Positions 38,984 through 49,755 of a stretch of DNA of 64,000 bases are shown piece after piece. Source of the DNA: Halomonas meridiana (GTDB lineage Bacteria > Pseudomonadota > Gammaproteobacteria > Pseudomonadales > Halomonadaceae); contig NZ_CP024621.1 of NCBI RefSeq assembly GCF_009846525.1, positions 3,224,001 to 3,288,000 on the forward strand. Reading direction: 5' to 3'. Under the pieces are notes generated by a model. It was not told the DNA's origin and did no database searches. It saw nothing but the letters and a program-made list of their open reading frames with translations. How positions within the stretch are numbered: the first letter of the stretch is position 1; each line of letters begins with the position of its first letter. Made by a program: the position numbers and the translations under genes.

Positions 38984-39011
38984 ATTCTACGCATTCCGTG
39001 GTGTTTGTCAA
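38984..39011 (-). promoter_or_regulatory. rRNA operon promoter
   Basis: On the minus strand -35 TTGACA (39011-39006) and -10 TAGAAT (38989-38984) are 16 bases apart. It is a consensus-like sigma-70 promoter. The 185 bases between here and pssA hold no gene and could carry a second promoter and activator sites. Confidence 0.85.
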
Positions 39012-39197
39012 CCGCTGTTTTCAGCGAGTGAAGCGAGCGATCCAATCAATAACGAGATGGCGCTAACTTCCTGACAAACCAGAGGTTTTTAGCCTCATTC
39101 ACCGCTGGTAACGCTTGGCGTCCCCGGCAGCGGATGCGTACTTTACGGATTCGAAGCCGGGTTGGCAAGAGCTAATGTGAAAAAGTTTTCAAGAAGT

Positions 39198-40085
39198 TTA
39201 GCGCTTGGGTTTGGCTTTGCGCATGACGGCCAAGATAGGGCCTGAACACACATAAGCTGCAAACAGCAGCAACAGCATGACCGACGGCTCGACGGAGATC
39301 ATCACAAAGCCCAGCACGACGGCCAACAGCACTACGAAAGGTACCGGCTTTTTGAAATCAAGGTCCTTGAAGCTGTAGTAGCGGATGTTACTCACCATCA
39401 AAATACCGGCCGCACCGACGACGACGAGCATCAGCAGTTTGAAGCCAAACGCATCGGCATCGAAACTGTGAAACGTCCACACGCTGGCAGCTACCAGCGC
39501 CGCTGCAGAAGGGCTAGGCAAACCGATAAACCATTTTTTATCGACGCTACCAATTTGCACGTTGAAGCGTGCCAAGCGCAGCGCAGCACAGGCAACGTAA
39601 AGGAACGCCACCACCCAGCCTGTTTTGCCAATATCTTGGAGAATCCAGGTAAAGGCGACCAATGCCGGTGCCATCCCGAACGAGATCATATCGGCAAGAC
39701 TGTCGTACTCAGCGCCGAACTCGCTTTGGGTGTTGGTCATGCGCGCCACACGGCCATCCAGCCCATCCAGCACCATAGCAATGAAAATGGCCACGGCCGC
39801 CGAGGTGAACTCACCGTTGATACCAGCGACGACGGCAAAAAAACCGGAGAAAAGCGCGGAGGTCGTGAACAGATTGGGCAGTAGATAGATCCCTTTACGG
39901 CGAATCTTCTTACCGTCTTCGACGGCCTCTTCCACGACCTCGGTTTCCCGCAGGAACGCCGCGGCGAGATCTTCATTACCGACGGTATCGTCCTTTGTCG
40001 TTGCGGGTTGTGGGGAGTCACCGCTGGCCGACGTCTCGGAAGGCTGCGTGTTGCCGTGCTCTTGATCGCGAGCATCCTGGGTCAT
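39198..40085 (-). CDS. pssA: CDP-diacylglycerol-serine O-phosphatidyltransferase
   Basis: Inner-membrane enzyme that makes phosphatidylserine from CDP-diacylglycerol and serine, the precursor of phosphatidylethanolamine. The 295-residue protein begins with about 70 polar, acidic residues, then a multi-span membrane domain. The CDP-alcohol phosphotransferase motif D-G-x2-A-R-x8-G-x3-D-x3-D is complete (DGLDGRVARM, then EFGAEYDSLAD). This is the integral-membrane type II enzyme, unlike the peripheral PssA of E. coli. ATG at 40085 has GGA at good spacing; ATG at 40094 is also possible. It is often found beside ilvC, as here. Confidence 0.93.
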   Translation of the reverse strand: MTQDARDQEHGNTQPSETSASGDSPQPATTKDDTVGNEDLAAAFLRETEVVEEAVEDGKKIRRKGIYLLPNLFTTSALFSGFFAVVAGINGEFTSAAVAIFIAMVLDGLDGRVARMTNTQSEFGAEYDSLADMISFGMAPALVAFTWILQDIGKTGWVVAFLYVACAALRLARFNVQIGSVDKKWFIGLPSPSAAALVAASVWTFHSFDADAFGFKLLMLVVVGAAGILMVSNIRYYSFKDLDFKKPVPFVVLLAVVLGFVMISVEPSVMLLLLFAAYVCSGPILAVMRKAKPKR

Positions 40086-40181
40086 AAGTGTCATCCATTT
40101 AAAGTGAAGTCACACGGAAAGTGATCTCTTTTCATTCTACACGGTGACGCCCAGGCGACCAGCCAATTGCCATAGACAACG

Positions 40182-40212
40182 AAAAACGCCCCGAAGCAGC
40201 GCGTCGGGGCGT
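40182..40212 (-). terminator. Terminator of ilvC
   Basis: Minus-strand stem ACGCCCCGA / TCGGGGCGT (40204-40212 with 40186-40194), followed by TTTTT counting the paired end, 20 bases after the ilvC stop codon. Confidence 0.85.
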
Positions 40213-40231
40213 GGGTAACTCGATGCGTCGA

Positions 40232-41332
<1,101 letters not shown>

Positions 41333-41387
41333 CTAGGATTCGGCGTTGGGGTCACTCTACGGCAGCGCACCCATTGCGTAAAACGCT

Positions 41388-41400
41388 ATGTTTGCAACAT
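41388..41400. promoter_or_regulatory. Candidate IlvY operator 1
   Basis: Palindrome ATGTT-TGC-AACAT in the ilvY-ilvC intergenic region. It contains TTGCAA, similar to the known IlvY recognition sequence. Confidence 0.5.
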
Positions 41401-41403
41401 ACT

Positions 41404-41420
41404 ATTTCATATTATGAAAT
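41404..41420. promoter_or_regulatory. Candidate IlvY operator 2
   Basis: Perfect palindrome ATTTCAT-ATT-ATGAAAT, three bases from operator 1 and 22 bases before the ilvY start. Tandem sites are expected for this LysR-type regulator, with activation of ilvC and self-repression. Confidence 0.55.
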
Positions 41421-41442
41421 CACGATTAGGATGTCGGCCTTT

Positions 41443-42330
41443 ATGGATTTTCGTCTACTCAAACACGTCGTCACCCTGGCCGATACGCTGCACTTTGGCC
41501 GCGCCAGCGAGCTTAGTCATATCAGCCCATCGACGCTGAGCCGCTCTATTCAACAGGTAGAGAGCGAGCTAGGCACGCGCCTGTTTGAACGGGACAACCG
41601 CCACGTGACGCTCACCCCTCAAGGCATCACGTTCCAACGCTATGCCAAAGAGACCTTAGAGCAGTGGGAAACTCAAAAACGCACCTTGGCCGCCACCACA
41701 GCGCAGCTCAGCGGCGAAATCAGCATTTACTGCTCCGTCACGGCGAGCTACAGCTTTCTGTATGAATTGCTCAGCGATGTACGTACCCGTCACCCTGGCA
41801 TCGAACTCAAGCTGCATACTGGCGACCCTGCCGATGCGATGTCGCGGGTACTGGAAGGTGCTGATGACATGGCCATCACGCCGCGGCCGCGTATCCCACC
41901 TAGCGCGCTGGCCTTCAAGTCGCTAACCCGCTCGCCACTGCTGTTCATTGCACCGACCGAACCGCATGCGTGGCTACCGCAGCAGCCGGAAAGCTCCACC
42001 GCCGAGCAGTGGCAGCACGTGCCGATGATTTTGTCGGAAGCGGGTCTTTCCAGGGAGTATGCCAATACGTGGTTTAAAGCCATGGGCATTGCACCGCGTA
42101 TTTATGCCCAGGTTGCTGGGCATGAAGCCATTGTGAGCATGGTGGGGCTTGGGTTTGGCGTGGGCGTGGTTCCCAAGATCGTGCTGGACAATAGCCCGCT
42201 GGCAGAGCGCGTGCAGATACTCAACGTCAAGCCTGAGCTACCCCACTACGACGTTGGCCTCTGCGTGCTGAACCGACGGCTCAAAAACCCGATGATCGAC
42301 GCGTTTTGGGCGGCAGTGACTCCGCGTTGA
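41443..42330 (+). CDS. ilvY: LysR-type regulator IlvY
   Basis: Activator of ilvC that responds to acetolactate and acetohydroxybutyrate. The 295-residue protein has the N-terminal helix-turn-helix (LADTLHFGRASELSHISPST, then LSRSIQQVESELGTRLFERD) and a LysR substrate-binding domain. The start MDFRLLKHVV fits E. coli IlvY; an ATG 12 bases upstream is possible but has AGG touching it. Divergent placement to ilvC across 194 bases with two palindromes strongly supports the name. Confidence 0.9.
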   Translation: MDFRLLKHVVTLADTLHFGRASELSHISPSTLSRSIQQVESELGTRLFERDNRHVTLTPQGITFQRYAKETLEQWETQKRTLAATTAQLSGEISIYCSVTASYSFLYELLSDVRTRHPGIELKLHTGDPADAMSRVLEGADDMAITPRPRIPPSALAFKSLTRSPLLFIAPTEPHAWLPQQPESSTAEQWQHVPMILSEAGLSREYANTWFKAMGIAPRIYAQVAGHEAIVSMVGLGFGVGVVPKIVLDNSPLAERVQILNVKPELPHYDVGLCVLNRRLKNPMIDAFWAAVTPR

Positions 42331-42362
42331 TGTGCTGACCATCCATGACGAGGCACGCACAA

Positions 42363-42390
42363 AAAAACCGCCCAGCAAGGGGCGGTTTTT
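42363..42390. terminator. Bidirectional terminator between ilvY and ilvH
   Basis: Stem AAAAACCGCCC / GGGCGGTTTTT with a 6-base loop AGCAAG, between convergent stop codons. Confidence 0.9.
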
Positions 42391-42420
42391 CGTCGATACC
42401 TTCCAGCGACTCGGCGCAGG

Positions 42421-42912
42421 CTACAGCGACAGCACCTTATCACCACGGGCAATACCGGATACCCCGGTACGCGCCACTTCGAGAATGCCCACCGGGGCCA
42501 TGGCCTGTAAGAAGGCATCTAGTTTTGAAGCGTCACCGGTAATCTGCACCGTGTAGAGGCTGGGTGTCACGTCGACGATCTGGGCACGGAAGATATCCAC
42601 CGTACGCTTCACCTCATCGCGAGCAGCGCCAAGCGCTTTCACCTTCACCAGCATCAATTCACGCTCGATGTGGTTACCTTCAGTGAGATCCACCAGCTTG
42701 ACCACATCGATCAGCTTGTTGAGGTGCTTGGTAATCTGTTCAATCACCCGGTCGTCGCCAACAGTAGTGACCGTTAAGCGGGACAGCGACGGGTCTTCCG
42801 TCGGTGCCACGTTCAGCGTTTCGATGTTGAAGTTACGCTGGGAGAAGAGCCCGACCACACGTGACAGCGCACCCGGTTCGTTTTCCATCAGAATCGAGAT
42901 GATATGACGCAT
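42421..42912 (-). CDS. ilvH: Acetolactate synthase small subunit
   Basis: Regulatory subunit that gives the synthase activity and valine feedback control. The 163-residue protein has an N-terminal ACT domain starting MRHIISILMENEPGALSRVV with the valine-binding region GLFSQRNFNIETL, and a second ACT-like half (VDVTPSLYTVQITGDASKLD). GGAG lies before the ATG, and its start overlaps the ilvI stop by one base (TGATG). Confidence 0.96.
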   Translation of the reverse strand: MRHIISILMENEPGALSRVVGLFSQRNFNIETLNVAPTEDPSLSRLTVTTVGDDRVIEQITKHLNKLIDVVKLVDLTEGNHIERELMLVKVKALGAARDEVKRTVDIFRAQIVDVTPSLYTVQITGDASKLDAFLQAMAPVGILEVARTGVSGIARGDKVLSL

Positions 42913-44636
42913 CAGGTACGCTCCGTTTTAGACAGCAGCATGTCACGCATAGCACCCAGCGGTACCTGCATCGGATAGACGTGTTCATGGGGGTCGACCT
43001 TCACGTCCAGGAAGACCAACTCATGCTTGTTGGCAAACGCACGCTCCAGCGCCGGTTCCAACTCGTCTAGCGTCGTCACGGTGATCGCGGTGAACCCGTA
43101 CGCTTCGATCAGCATATGGAAGTCGGGCAGCGACTCCATATAGGAGTGCGCATGGCGAGATTTGTAGTTCAAATCCTGCCACTGGCGCACCATGCCGAGC
43201 GATGCGTTGTTCAGGTTGACGATCTTGACGCCCACGCCGTACTGCTTACAGGTGGAGAGTTCTTGCATCATCATCTGAAAGCTGCCTTCACCGGTGACGC
43301 AGACCACATCGTCGTCCGGGAAGTTTTGCTTGATGCCCATGGCAGCAGGGAAGCCAAAGCCCATGGTGCCTAGCCCGCCTGACGTGATCAGACGATTCGG
43401 CTTGTCGAACTTGTAGTACTGCGCCGCAAACATCTGGTGCTGCCCCACGTCCGTGGTGACGTACGCTTCGCCACGGGTCACTCGGCACAGCGCTTCGATG
43501 ACTTCTTGCGGTTTCAGCACTTCGCCGGGCTTGGAAGGCTCGTAGAGCTTTCCTTCACGCTCGGCGCGCCAGCCGTCGATCTTCTGCCACCACTCGGTCA
43601 GCGCGTCGGGGTGCGCGATGGCGTTCCCCTGCACCAGGCTAATCATCTCGTTGATGACGCTGGCGGCTGGCCCTACGATCGGCACATCAGCACGTACGGT
43701 CTTGGATACCGAGCTTGGGTCGACATCGACATGAATGATTTTCGCTGTTGGGCAGAACTTCGACGTGTTATTGGTCACTCGGTCGTCGAAGCGCGCGCCA
43801 ATGGCAATGATCAAGTCAGCATGGTGCATGGCCATGTTGGATTCATACGAGCCGTGCATGCCCAGCCACCCCAGACACTGGCGGTCGCTTTGTGGGTACG
43901 CACCAATGCCCATCAGCGTAGTGGTAATCGGGAAACCAAGCTGCTTCACCAAATCGGTCAAGCCTTCGCTTGCTTTGCCGGTCACCACGCCACCGCCGGT
44001 ATAGAACACTGGGCGCTTGGCCTTCAGCATCATTTCGACGGCTTTTTTGATCTGCCCGGTATGGCCACGGGTTACCGGATTGTACGAGCGCAGTTTGACC
44101 TTTTTCGGGTACACGTACTCATAGCGCTCGGTGGGGGCCGTCATGTCCTTAGGAATATCCACCACCACCGGGCCAGGACGACCGGTCGATGCCAGATAGA
44201 AGGCTTTTTTCAATACTTCAGGAATCTCGGACGGGTGACGAATCGAGAAGCTGTGCTTCACGATAGGACGCGTCACGCCGACGATATCGGTTTCCTGGAA
44301 GGCGTCGTCACCAATCAAGTGGCTCATGACCTGGCCGCATAGCACGACCATAGGAATGGAGTCCATGTAGGCGGTCGCAATGCCAGTCACCGCGTTGGTA
44401 GCGCCGGGACCAGAGGTCACCAGCACCACGCCGGGCTTGCCGGAAGCACGGGCATAGCCGTCGGCAGCGTGGGTGGCTGCCTGTTCGTGCCGCACGAGGA
44501 TGTGCTTCACTTTGTCTTGGCGGAACAGCGCGTCGTAAATATGCAGCGCCGCACCACCGGGATAACCATAAATGTATTCGACGCCCTCATCTTGCAAGAA
44601 GCGGGCGATCATGTCTGCGCCGGAAAGCAGTTCCAC
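42912..44636 (-). CDS. ilvI: Acetolactate synthase large subunit
   Basis: Thiamine-diphosphate enzyme that makes acetolactate or acetohydroxybutyrate from pyruvate, the first committed step of branched-chain amino acid synthesis. The 574-residue protein starts at a GTG (VELLSGADMIARFLQDEG) preceded by GGGGAG. It has the catalytic Glu region GYPGGAALHIYDAL, HEQAATHAADGYARASGK, the FAD-binding central domain, and the ThDP motif GEGSFQMMMQELSTCKQYGV through NN near residue 470. The frame is open further upstream, but codons there read through a structured leader with no family match. It is co-translated with ilvH. Confidence 0.96.
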   Translation of the reverse strand: MELLSGADMIARFLQDEGVEYIYGYPGGAALHIYDALFRQDKVKHILVRHEQAATHAADGYARASGKPGVVLVTSGPGATNAVTGIATAYMDSIPMVVLCGQVMSHLIGDDAFQETDIVGVTRPIVKHSFSIRHPSEIPEVLKKAFYLASTGRPGPVVVDIPKDMTAPTERYEYVYPKKVKLRSYNPVTRGHTGQIKKAVEMMLKAKRPVFYTGGGVVTGKASEGLTDLVKQLGFPITTTLMGIGAYPQSDRQCLGWLGMHGSYESNMAMHHADLIIAIGARFDDRVTNNTSKFCPTAKIIHVDVDPSSVSKTVRADVPIVGPAASVINEMISLVQGNAIAHPDALTEWWQKIDGWRAEREGKLYEPSKPGEVLKPQEVIEALCRVTRGEAYVTTDVGQHQMFAAQYYKFDKPNRLITSGGLGTMGFGFPAAMGIKQNFPDDDVVCVTGEGSFQMMMQELSTCKQYGVGVKIVNLNNASLGMVRQWQDLNYKSRHAHSYMESLPDFHMLIEAYGFTAITVTTLDELEPALERAFANKHELVFLDVKVDPHEHVYPMQVPLGAMRDMLLSKTERT

Positions 44637-45039
44637 TGTGTTTCTCCCCTGGAGGTCTCGAGTGCGATCCGCAGGACATCCTGCGGGGTCGAGTGCGGCG
44701 GTATGCCGCTGCCGGCCCATGCCGGCACCTGATGCCAAACCCTGGCAATATGGCCCGGTTAGGGCCTGCACTCTCATCGGGAACGCTCATCTATGTCGAC
44801 CATAAAGAGCGTCTCCCTTACACGGCGGTTTACCGTGTCGGGGCGTTGGCCAGGTCAGGCGGTTAGCCCAAGCCCGGAAGTCCTTCGGCGGGTAGAGGCG
44901 TGAGCCTACCCTTCGCGCGGGGATGAGGGGTTGCCCGTTGGTTCCGCGCCCGCAAATCAGGAACCCACAAGATTCCATTAGCACCCTTAGCCTGTCAACC
45001 TCCGATCCAGCCAAACGCAACAAAGGTCGCAGTCAGCGC
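44637..45039 (-). promoter_or_regulatory. Structured leader and promoter region of ilvIH
   Basis: About 400 bases without a convincing gene between the clpB terminator and ilvI. A -35-like TTGACA lies on the minus strand at 44998-44993. Downstream hairpins include GGGTAGGC / GCCTCTACCC (44921-44904), ACACGG / CCGTGT (44837-44819), GGCCC / GGGCC (44766-44752), TGCCGGC / GCCGGCA (44728-44711), and CCGCAGGA / TCCTGCGG (44686-44669) just ahead of the ribosome binding site. A nine-codon frame MVDIDERSR with GGGAG upstream sits in the middle (44804-44778). This looks like a cis-acting RNA leader, possibly attenuation, but no Ile/Val/Leu-rich leader peptide or T-run terminator is seen. Confidence 0.5.
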
Positions 45040-45076
45040 AAAAAAATGCCCCGACAGCGGCGCTGACGGGGCATTT
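45040..45076. terminator. Terminator of clpB
   Basis: Extended stem AAATGCCCCG / CGGGGCATTT with an inner CAGCG / CGCTG, separated by one A-A mismatch. On the minus strand it is followed by a T run. It isolates clpB from the ilv leader. Confidence 0.9.
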
Positions 45077-45141
45077 GCCCTATATCATTGCGCAATCCCC
45101 GCACGGAATTGCGCCAAGTCCGGCTCTACGAGACGGCATGA

Positions 45142-47721
45142 TTAGTGAAACACCAGCTTACCCTCTTCCGCGCTGATGTGAATGGTCGTACCGGGAAGGT
45201 ACTTACCTGCCAGCAGATTCTGCGCCAGCGGGTTTTCGACGCGGCTTTGGATAGCGCGCTTGAGCGGCCGTGCCCCAAAGACAGGATCGAAGCCCACCAC
45301 CGCGAGCTGCGCCATGGCATCGTCGCTCAACTCCAGGCGCAGATCGTGTTCCGCAAGCCGTGCCTTCAAGCGCTCCAACTGAATGCCAGCAATGGCCTGA
45401 ATCTGCTCTTGGCCGAGGGCGTGGAACACGACCACTTCATCGATCCGGTTGATCAACTCAGGGCGGAAGTGGTTACCCACAACCTCCATCACCGCGTTTT
45501 TCATCAGCTCGTAGTCGTTATCATCCCCGCCCATGCGTTGAATGATGTCTGAGCCCATGTTGGAGGTCATCACAATCACGGTGTTACGGAAGTCGACGGT
45601 ACGACCCTGACCATCGGTTAAGCGGCCATCTTCCAGCACTTGCAGCAGAATGTTGAACACATCCGGGTGCGCTTTTTCCACCTCATCCAGCAGCAGCACC
45701 GAGTAGGGCTTGCGGCGCACGGCTTCGGTCAAGTAGCCACCTTCTTCGTAACCGACATAGCCGGGAGGTGCGCCAATCAAGCGGGCCACGGAGTGCTTCT
45801 CCATAAACTCCGACATATCAATGCGTACCATGGCCTCTTCCGTATCGAACAGGAAATTGGCCAGCGACTTACACAGCTCGGTTTTCCCCACCCCGGTCGG
45901 GCCGAGGAATAGGAACGAACCGTTGGGACGGTTGGGGTCGGCAAGGCCCGCCCGAGAGCGGCGCACCGCGTTGGCGACGGCCTCGACCGCCTCGTTTTGA
46001 CCAATGACGCGCTCGTGCAGGGCGTCTTCCATGCGCAGCAGCTTGTCCCGCTCGCCTTCCAGCATTTTAGAGACAGGAATGCCTGTCCAGCGAGAAACCA
46101 CTTCCGCGATCTCTTCTTCCGTGACGTTGGAGCGCAGCAGCTGATGGCTGGCGGTGTCTGCTTCACCTTCGCCCGCTTCGCTGATCTTCTTCTCCAGCGC
46201 GGGAATTTTGCCGTACTGGATTTCCGACATACGACCTAAATCGCCCTGGCGGCGCGCTTGCTCAAGGTCGATACGCGCTTGCTCAAGCTCCGCCTTAAAC
46301 TGAGCCGCACCTTGGATACTGGCCTTTTCCGCCTTCCAAATCTCATCCAAGTCCGCGTATTCACGCTCCAGCTCATGAATCTGCTGATTGAGTGCTTCTA
46401 AGCGTTTCTTGGTGGCTTCGTCGGTCTCTTTCTTAAGCGCTTCACGCTCCATTTTGAGCTGAATGAGGCGACGGTCGAGACGATCCATCTCTTCAGGCTT
46501 GGAGTCCAGCTCCATGCGAATCCGCGACGCCGCCTCATCGATCAAGTCGATAGCTTTATCTGGCAACTGGCGGTCGGTGATGTAACGTGTCGAGAGCTTG
46601 GCAGCGGCAATAATCGCCGAGTCGGTAATATCGACGCCGTGGTGGACCTCATAGCGCTCTTTCAGGCCGCGCAGAATGGCGATGGTATCGGCCTCGGTAG
46701 GCTCGTCCACCAGCACTTTCTGGAAACGGCGCTCTAACGCGGCGTCTTTTTCGATGTACTTGCGGTACTCATCCAGCGTGGTGGCACCTACGCAGTGCAG
46801 CTCGCCTCGCGCCAGCGCCGGTTTGAGCATATTGCCCGCATCCATCGCGCCTTCGGCTTTCCCAGCCCCCACCATGGTATGTAGCTCGTCAATGAACAGA
46901 ATCACTCGCCCCTCTTCTTGAGAGAGCTCTTTCAGTACCGCTTTCAGGCGCTCCTCAAACTCACCGCGAAACTTAGCCCCGGCTAGAAGCGCGCCCATAT
47001 CCAATGAGAGCACACGCTTCTCTTTCAGACCTTCGGGCACCTCGCCATTGACGATACGCTGAGCCAAGCCTTCGACAATGGCGGTCTTACCCACGCCGGG
47101 CTCGCCAATCAGTACCGGGTTATTTTTGGTGCGACGCTGTAGCACTTGGATCGTGCGGCGAATTTCGTCGTCACGGCCAATCACTGGGTCGAGCTTGCCG
47201 TCCAGCGCGCGCTGGGTCAGGTCCAGCGTGTACTTATTGAGCGCTTCACGCTGCTCTTCCGCATTGGGGTCGTCGACCTTGGCACCGCCGCGCAGGCTGT
47301 CAATGGACGCCTCTAGGCCTTTACGGCTTAATCCCGCCTCTTTCATCAGTTTGGTGATGGCGCTGTTCATTTCCAATGCGGCCAGCAGCACGAGTTCTGA
47401 AGCGATGAATTGATCGCCGCGCTTCTGGGCTTCACGGTCGGTAAGATTGATCAGCTTGACGAAATCACGAGAGGGCTGAACGTCGCCATCGAACTGGCCG
47501 ACTTTGGGCAAATCGTCCATTTGACGCTGCAAACCGTCGCGCAGGCGTGAACTGCTGCCGTCGGCTTTCTCGATCAGCGCTTTGATGCCGGTTTCTTTGG
47601 TATCGATCAGTGCCAGCAGCAGGTGCGCGGGATCGAGCTGGTTATGGCCTTGGCCCACGGCGAGAGACTGCGCCTCGGCAATGGCGGCCTGTAATTTGGC
47701 AGTGAATTTATCGAATCGCAT
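45142..47721 (-). CDS. clpB: Chaperone ClpB (protein disaggregase)
   Basis: Hexameric AAA+ disaggregase that works with DnaK to dissolve aggregates after heat or osmotic shock. The 859-residue protein has the Clp N domain ([20 protein letters not shown]), NBD1 with Walker [16 protein letters not shown] near residue 207 and Walker [16 protein letters not shown], the long coiled-coil middle domain typical of ClpB ([20 protein letters not shown] onward), and NBD2 with [15 protein letters not shown] near 608. CAGGAGG precedes the ATG. I do not see a clear sigma-32 promoter in the 128 bases upstream. Confidence 0.98.
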   Translation of the reverse strand: MRFDKFTAKLQAAIAEAQSLAVGQGHNQLDPAHLLLALIDTKETGIKALIEKADGSSSRLRDGLQRQMDDLPKVGQFDGDVQPSRDFVKLINLTDREAQKRGDQFIASELVLLAALEMNSAITKLMKEAGLSRKGLEASIDSLRGGAKVDDPNAEEQREALNKYTLDLTQRALDGKLDPVIGRDDEIRRTIQVLQRRTKNNPVLIGEPGVGKTAIVEGLAQRIVNGEVPEGLKEKRVLSLDMGALLAGAKFRGEFEERLKAVLKELSQEEGRVILFIDELHTMVGAGKAEGAMDAGNMLKPALARGELHCVGATTLDEYRKYIEKDAALERRFQKVLVDEPTEADTIAILRGLKERYEVHHGVDITDSAIIAAAKLSTRYITDRQLPDKAIDLIDEAASRIRMELDSKPEEMDRLDRRLIQLKMEREALKKETDEATKKRLEALNQQIHELEREYADLDEIWKAEKASIQGAAQFKAELEQARIDLEQARRQGDLGRMSEIQYGKIPALEKKISEAGEGEADTASHQLLRSNVTEEEIAEVVSRWTGIPVSKMLEGERDKLLRMEDALHERVIGQNEAVEAVANAVRRSRAGLADPNRPNGSFLFLGPTGVGKTELCKSLANFLFDTEEAMVRIDMSEFMEKHSVARLIGAPPGYVGYEEGGYLTEAVRRKPYSVLLLDEVEKAHPDVFNILLQVLEDGRLTDGQGRTVDFRNTVIVMTSNMGSDIIQRMGGDDNDYELMKNAVMEVVGNHFRPELINRIDEVVVFHALGQEQIQAIAGIQLERLKARLAEHDLRLELSDDAMAQLAVVGFDPVFGARPLKRAIQSRVENPLAQNLLAGKYLPGTTIHISAEEGKLVFH

Positions 47722-47849
47722 GACGTGCCTCCTGGGGAGTGCCGTGCGTTTGGACCCACGGCGTTTCCCAATAACCTGTCGTTGAACGTGCTAAAGACGA
47801 TTAGCTTGACAAGTTAAATGGCGTCATATCCACGCATTTCAAGTGGCGA

Positions 47850-48605
47850 TTAGTTGATCCAGATCACGCTTGCCATGCGGCCGGTATTGCCGTTATCACG
47901 GCGATAGGAGTAGAAGCGCGACTCGCAGGCGGTGCAGAAGTGCCCGCCGCTAATATGATGAATGCCCAAAGCTTCCAGGCGAAAGCGGGCGAGCCGATAC
48001 AAATCGGCCATATAGTGCCCAAGCCGGTACGGGCTGTGGTCGAACGCGTCGGCCGTATCTGGGTGTATTGCGACGAAAGCGCCGTACACTTCTGGCCCTA
48101 CCTCGAACTGGGCATTGGAGATCGCAGGGCCTAACCACACCAGAACATCGTCGGGGTCGCAGTTCATGGCAGCTACCGTGGCTTCCAGCACGCCGCCTGC
48201 CAGTCCGCGCCAGCCCGCGTGGGCCACCGCTACCTGCGTTCCTTGGCGATTACAAAACAGCACTGGCAAACAGTCGGCGGTGAGCACGGCACAAGCGTAC
48301 TCGCGGCTGTTGGCAAGCGCAGCATCGGCATCGGGTGCATCGCTTTGGTACTCCTGCTGCACCCGCGCGCCGTGGGTTTGGTTAAGCCACAGCAGCGGGC
48401 GGTCATCGCCAATCTCTTTTTGAAGCAATCGTCGACACAGCGCCACATGGTCGGCGTTATCGCCCACGTGAGCGGCCGGATTGAAGGCCGCGAAATCGTT
48501 CTGGCTCGGCCCCGTTTCACGCGTGGTCACAAAGGCCCGCACGTTGGCGGGCGCGGGCCAGTCCGGTAGCAGTAGCGTCGGGCGCAGGTCTATGGCATCG
48601 CTCAT
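47850..48605 (-). CDS. pgeF: Purine nucleoside phosphorylase PgeF (YfiH, laccase-domain family)
   Basis: Member of the YfiH/LACC1 family, reported as polyphenol oxidase, purine nucleoside phosphorylase and peptidoglycan editing factor. The 251-residue protein carries the family metal site: WLNQTHGARV near residue 80, VAVAHAGWRGLAGGVLEA near 130, and FCTACESRFYSYRRDNGNTG at the C terminus. It overlaps rluD by four bases (ATGA) and follows it, the same order as rluD-yfiH in E. coli, and precedes clpB, which also matches E. coli. Confidence 0.92.
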   Translation of the reverse strand: MSDAIDLRPTLLLPDWPAPANVRAFVTTRETGPSQNDFAAFNPAAHVGDNADHVALCRRLLQKEIGDDRPLLWLNQTHGARVQQEYQSDAPDADAALANSREYACAVLTADCLPVLFCNRQGTQVAVAHAGWRGLAGGVLEATVAAMNCDPDDVLVWLGPAISNAQFEVGPEVYGAFVAIHPDTADAFDHSPYRLGHYMADLYRLARFRLEALGIHHISGGHFCTACESRFYSYRRDNGNTGRMASVIWIN

Positions 48606-49561
48606 CGCATGGTCTCGCTATCTTCGCGCAGGTAGTCCAACAACATTAGTAGATCATCGGGCAGGTCGGCTTGAAAAGTGAGGGTTTCGCCACTGACGGG
48701 GTGTACGAAGCTCAACTTGCGAGCATGCAGCGCTTGGCGAGGAAACTCGCGCAAAATCTCTTTCAACGGCCCGGCTGCCCCCGGCGGAAGCTTGGCACGG
48801 CCACTGTAGAGCGGGTCGCCAATCAGCGGATAGCGGGCATGGGCCATGTGCACACGGATTTGGTGGGTACGGCCGGTTTCTAGCTGGCAGCGCACGTGGG
48901 TGTGGGCACGAAAGCGCTCGACCACGCGATAATGCGTCACGGCTGGCTTGCCGGAAGCCGTCACTGCCTGACGCTTACGGTCTTTCGGGTGCCTGCCAAT
49001 CGGCGCATCGATGGTGCTCCCCGCCACGGGCTTACCGATTACGATGGCGTCGTACTGACGCGACACGGTGCGCGCCTGAAGCTGCTCCACCAGCACGGTT
49101 TGGGCGGGCAAGGTTTTGGCGACCATCATCAGGCCAGTGGTGTCTTTATCCAGGCGGTGGACGATGCCCGCCCGGGGCACTTCCGCCAGTGTGGGGTGAT
49201 GATGCAGTAGCGCATTGAGCAAAGTGCCATCCGGGTTGCCCGCCGCCGGATGCACGACCATGCCCGCTGCCTTGTTGATGACGATGACGTCATCGTCTTC
49301 GTAGACGATGTCCAGCGCAATGTCCTGGGGCTCGAAACGCGTGTCCTCTTCGATGGTCGCGTTGAGCGTCAGCACTTCATGGCCGTGCAGTTTGGCTTTC
49401 GGCTTGACCTTGGCACCATCGACGGTGAGCTCACCGGCGTTGATCCACGCTTTCAAACGCTCGCGAGAGTAATCACTGAACAACTCCGCTGCCGCTTGGT
49501 CCAAACGTGCGCCAGCTAACGTGGCGGGCACCCGCTGCGTGGCTTCAACAATACGAGACAT
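48602..49561 (-). CDS. rluD: 23S rRNA pseudouridine synthase RluD
   Basis: Makes pseudouridines 1911, 1915 and 1917 in helix 69 of 23S rRNA. The 319-residue protein has an N-terminal S4 domain (GARLDQAAAELFSDYSRERL), the catalytic Asp in GIVHRLDKDTTGLMMVAKT near residue 140, and the RluD C-terminal motif GRTHQIRVHMAHARYPLIGD. The open frame reaches further upstream, but ATG at 49561 with GAGAGG ahead fits the family. It is divergent from bamD, as in E. coli. Confidence 0.96.
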   Translation of the reverse strand: MSRIVEATQRVPATLAGARLDQAAAELFSDYSRERLKAWINAGELTVDGAKVKPKAKLHGHEVLTLNATIEEDTRFEPQDIALDIVYEDDDVIVINKAAGMVVHPAAGNPDGTLLNALLHHHPTLAEVPRAGIVHRLDKDTTGLMMVAKTLPAQTVLVEQLQARTVSRQYDAIVIGKPVAGSTIDAPIGRHPKDRKRQAVTASGKPAVTHYRVVERFRAHTHVRCQLETGRTHQIRVHMAHARYPLIGDPLYSGRAKLPPGAAGPLKEILREFPRQALHARKLSFVHPVSGETLTFQADLPDDLLMLLDYLREDSETMR

Positions 49562-49755
49562 GAATAACCTCTCTAAGACGCTAACCGCCCAAACAAACCA
49601 CCCAAGATGTACAACTTGCCGTTGCGACGTGTCGCTAAGCCTGCGTTTTGCGTCTAGGTGTTTTATAGTGGGCTCACTGCGACCTATTCTACCATTTCTA
49701 CTTATGGCCATCGTCGCTTTTCGGTGATTGAGGCTTGTTTGCAACGAGGATGATG

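Noticed and set aside
44787..45023. 78-codon frame in the ilvI leader as a leader peptide
   Set aside because: Not rich in Ile, Val or Leu in runs, no good ribosome binding site, and it ignores the hairpin structure.
47722..47849. Sigma-32 heat-shock promoter before clpB
   Set aside because: No CTTGAA with CCCCAT at 13-15 bases could be found; a weak CTTGTC alone is not enough.
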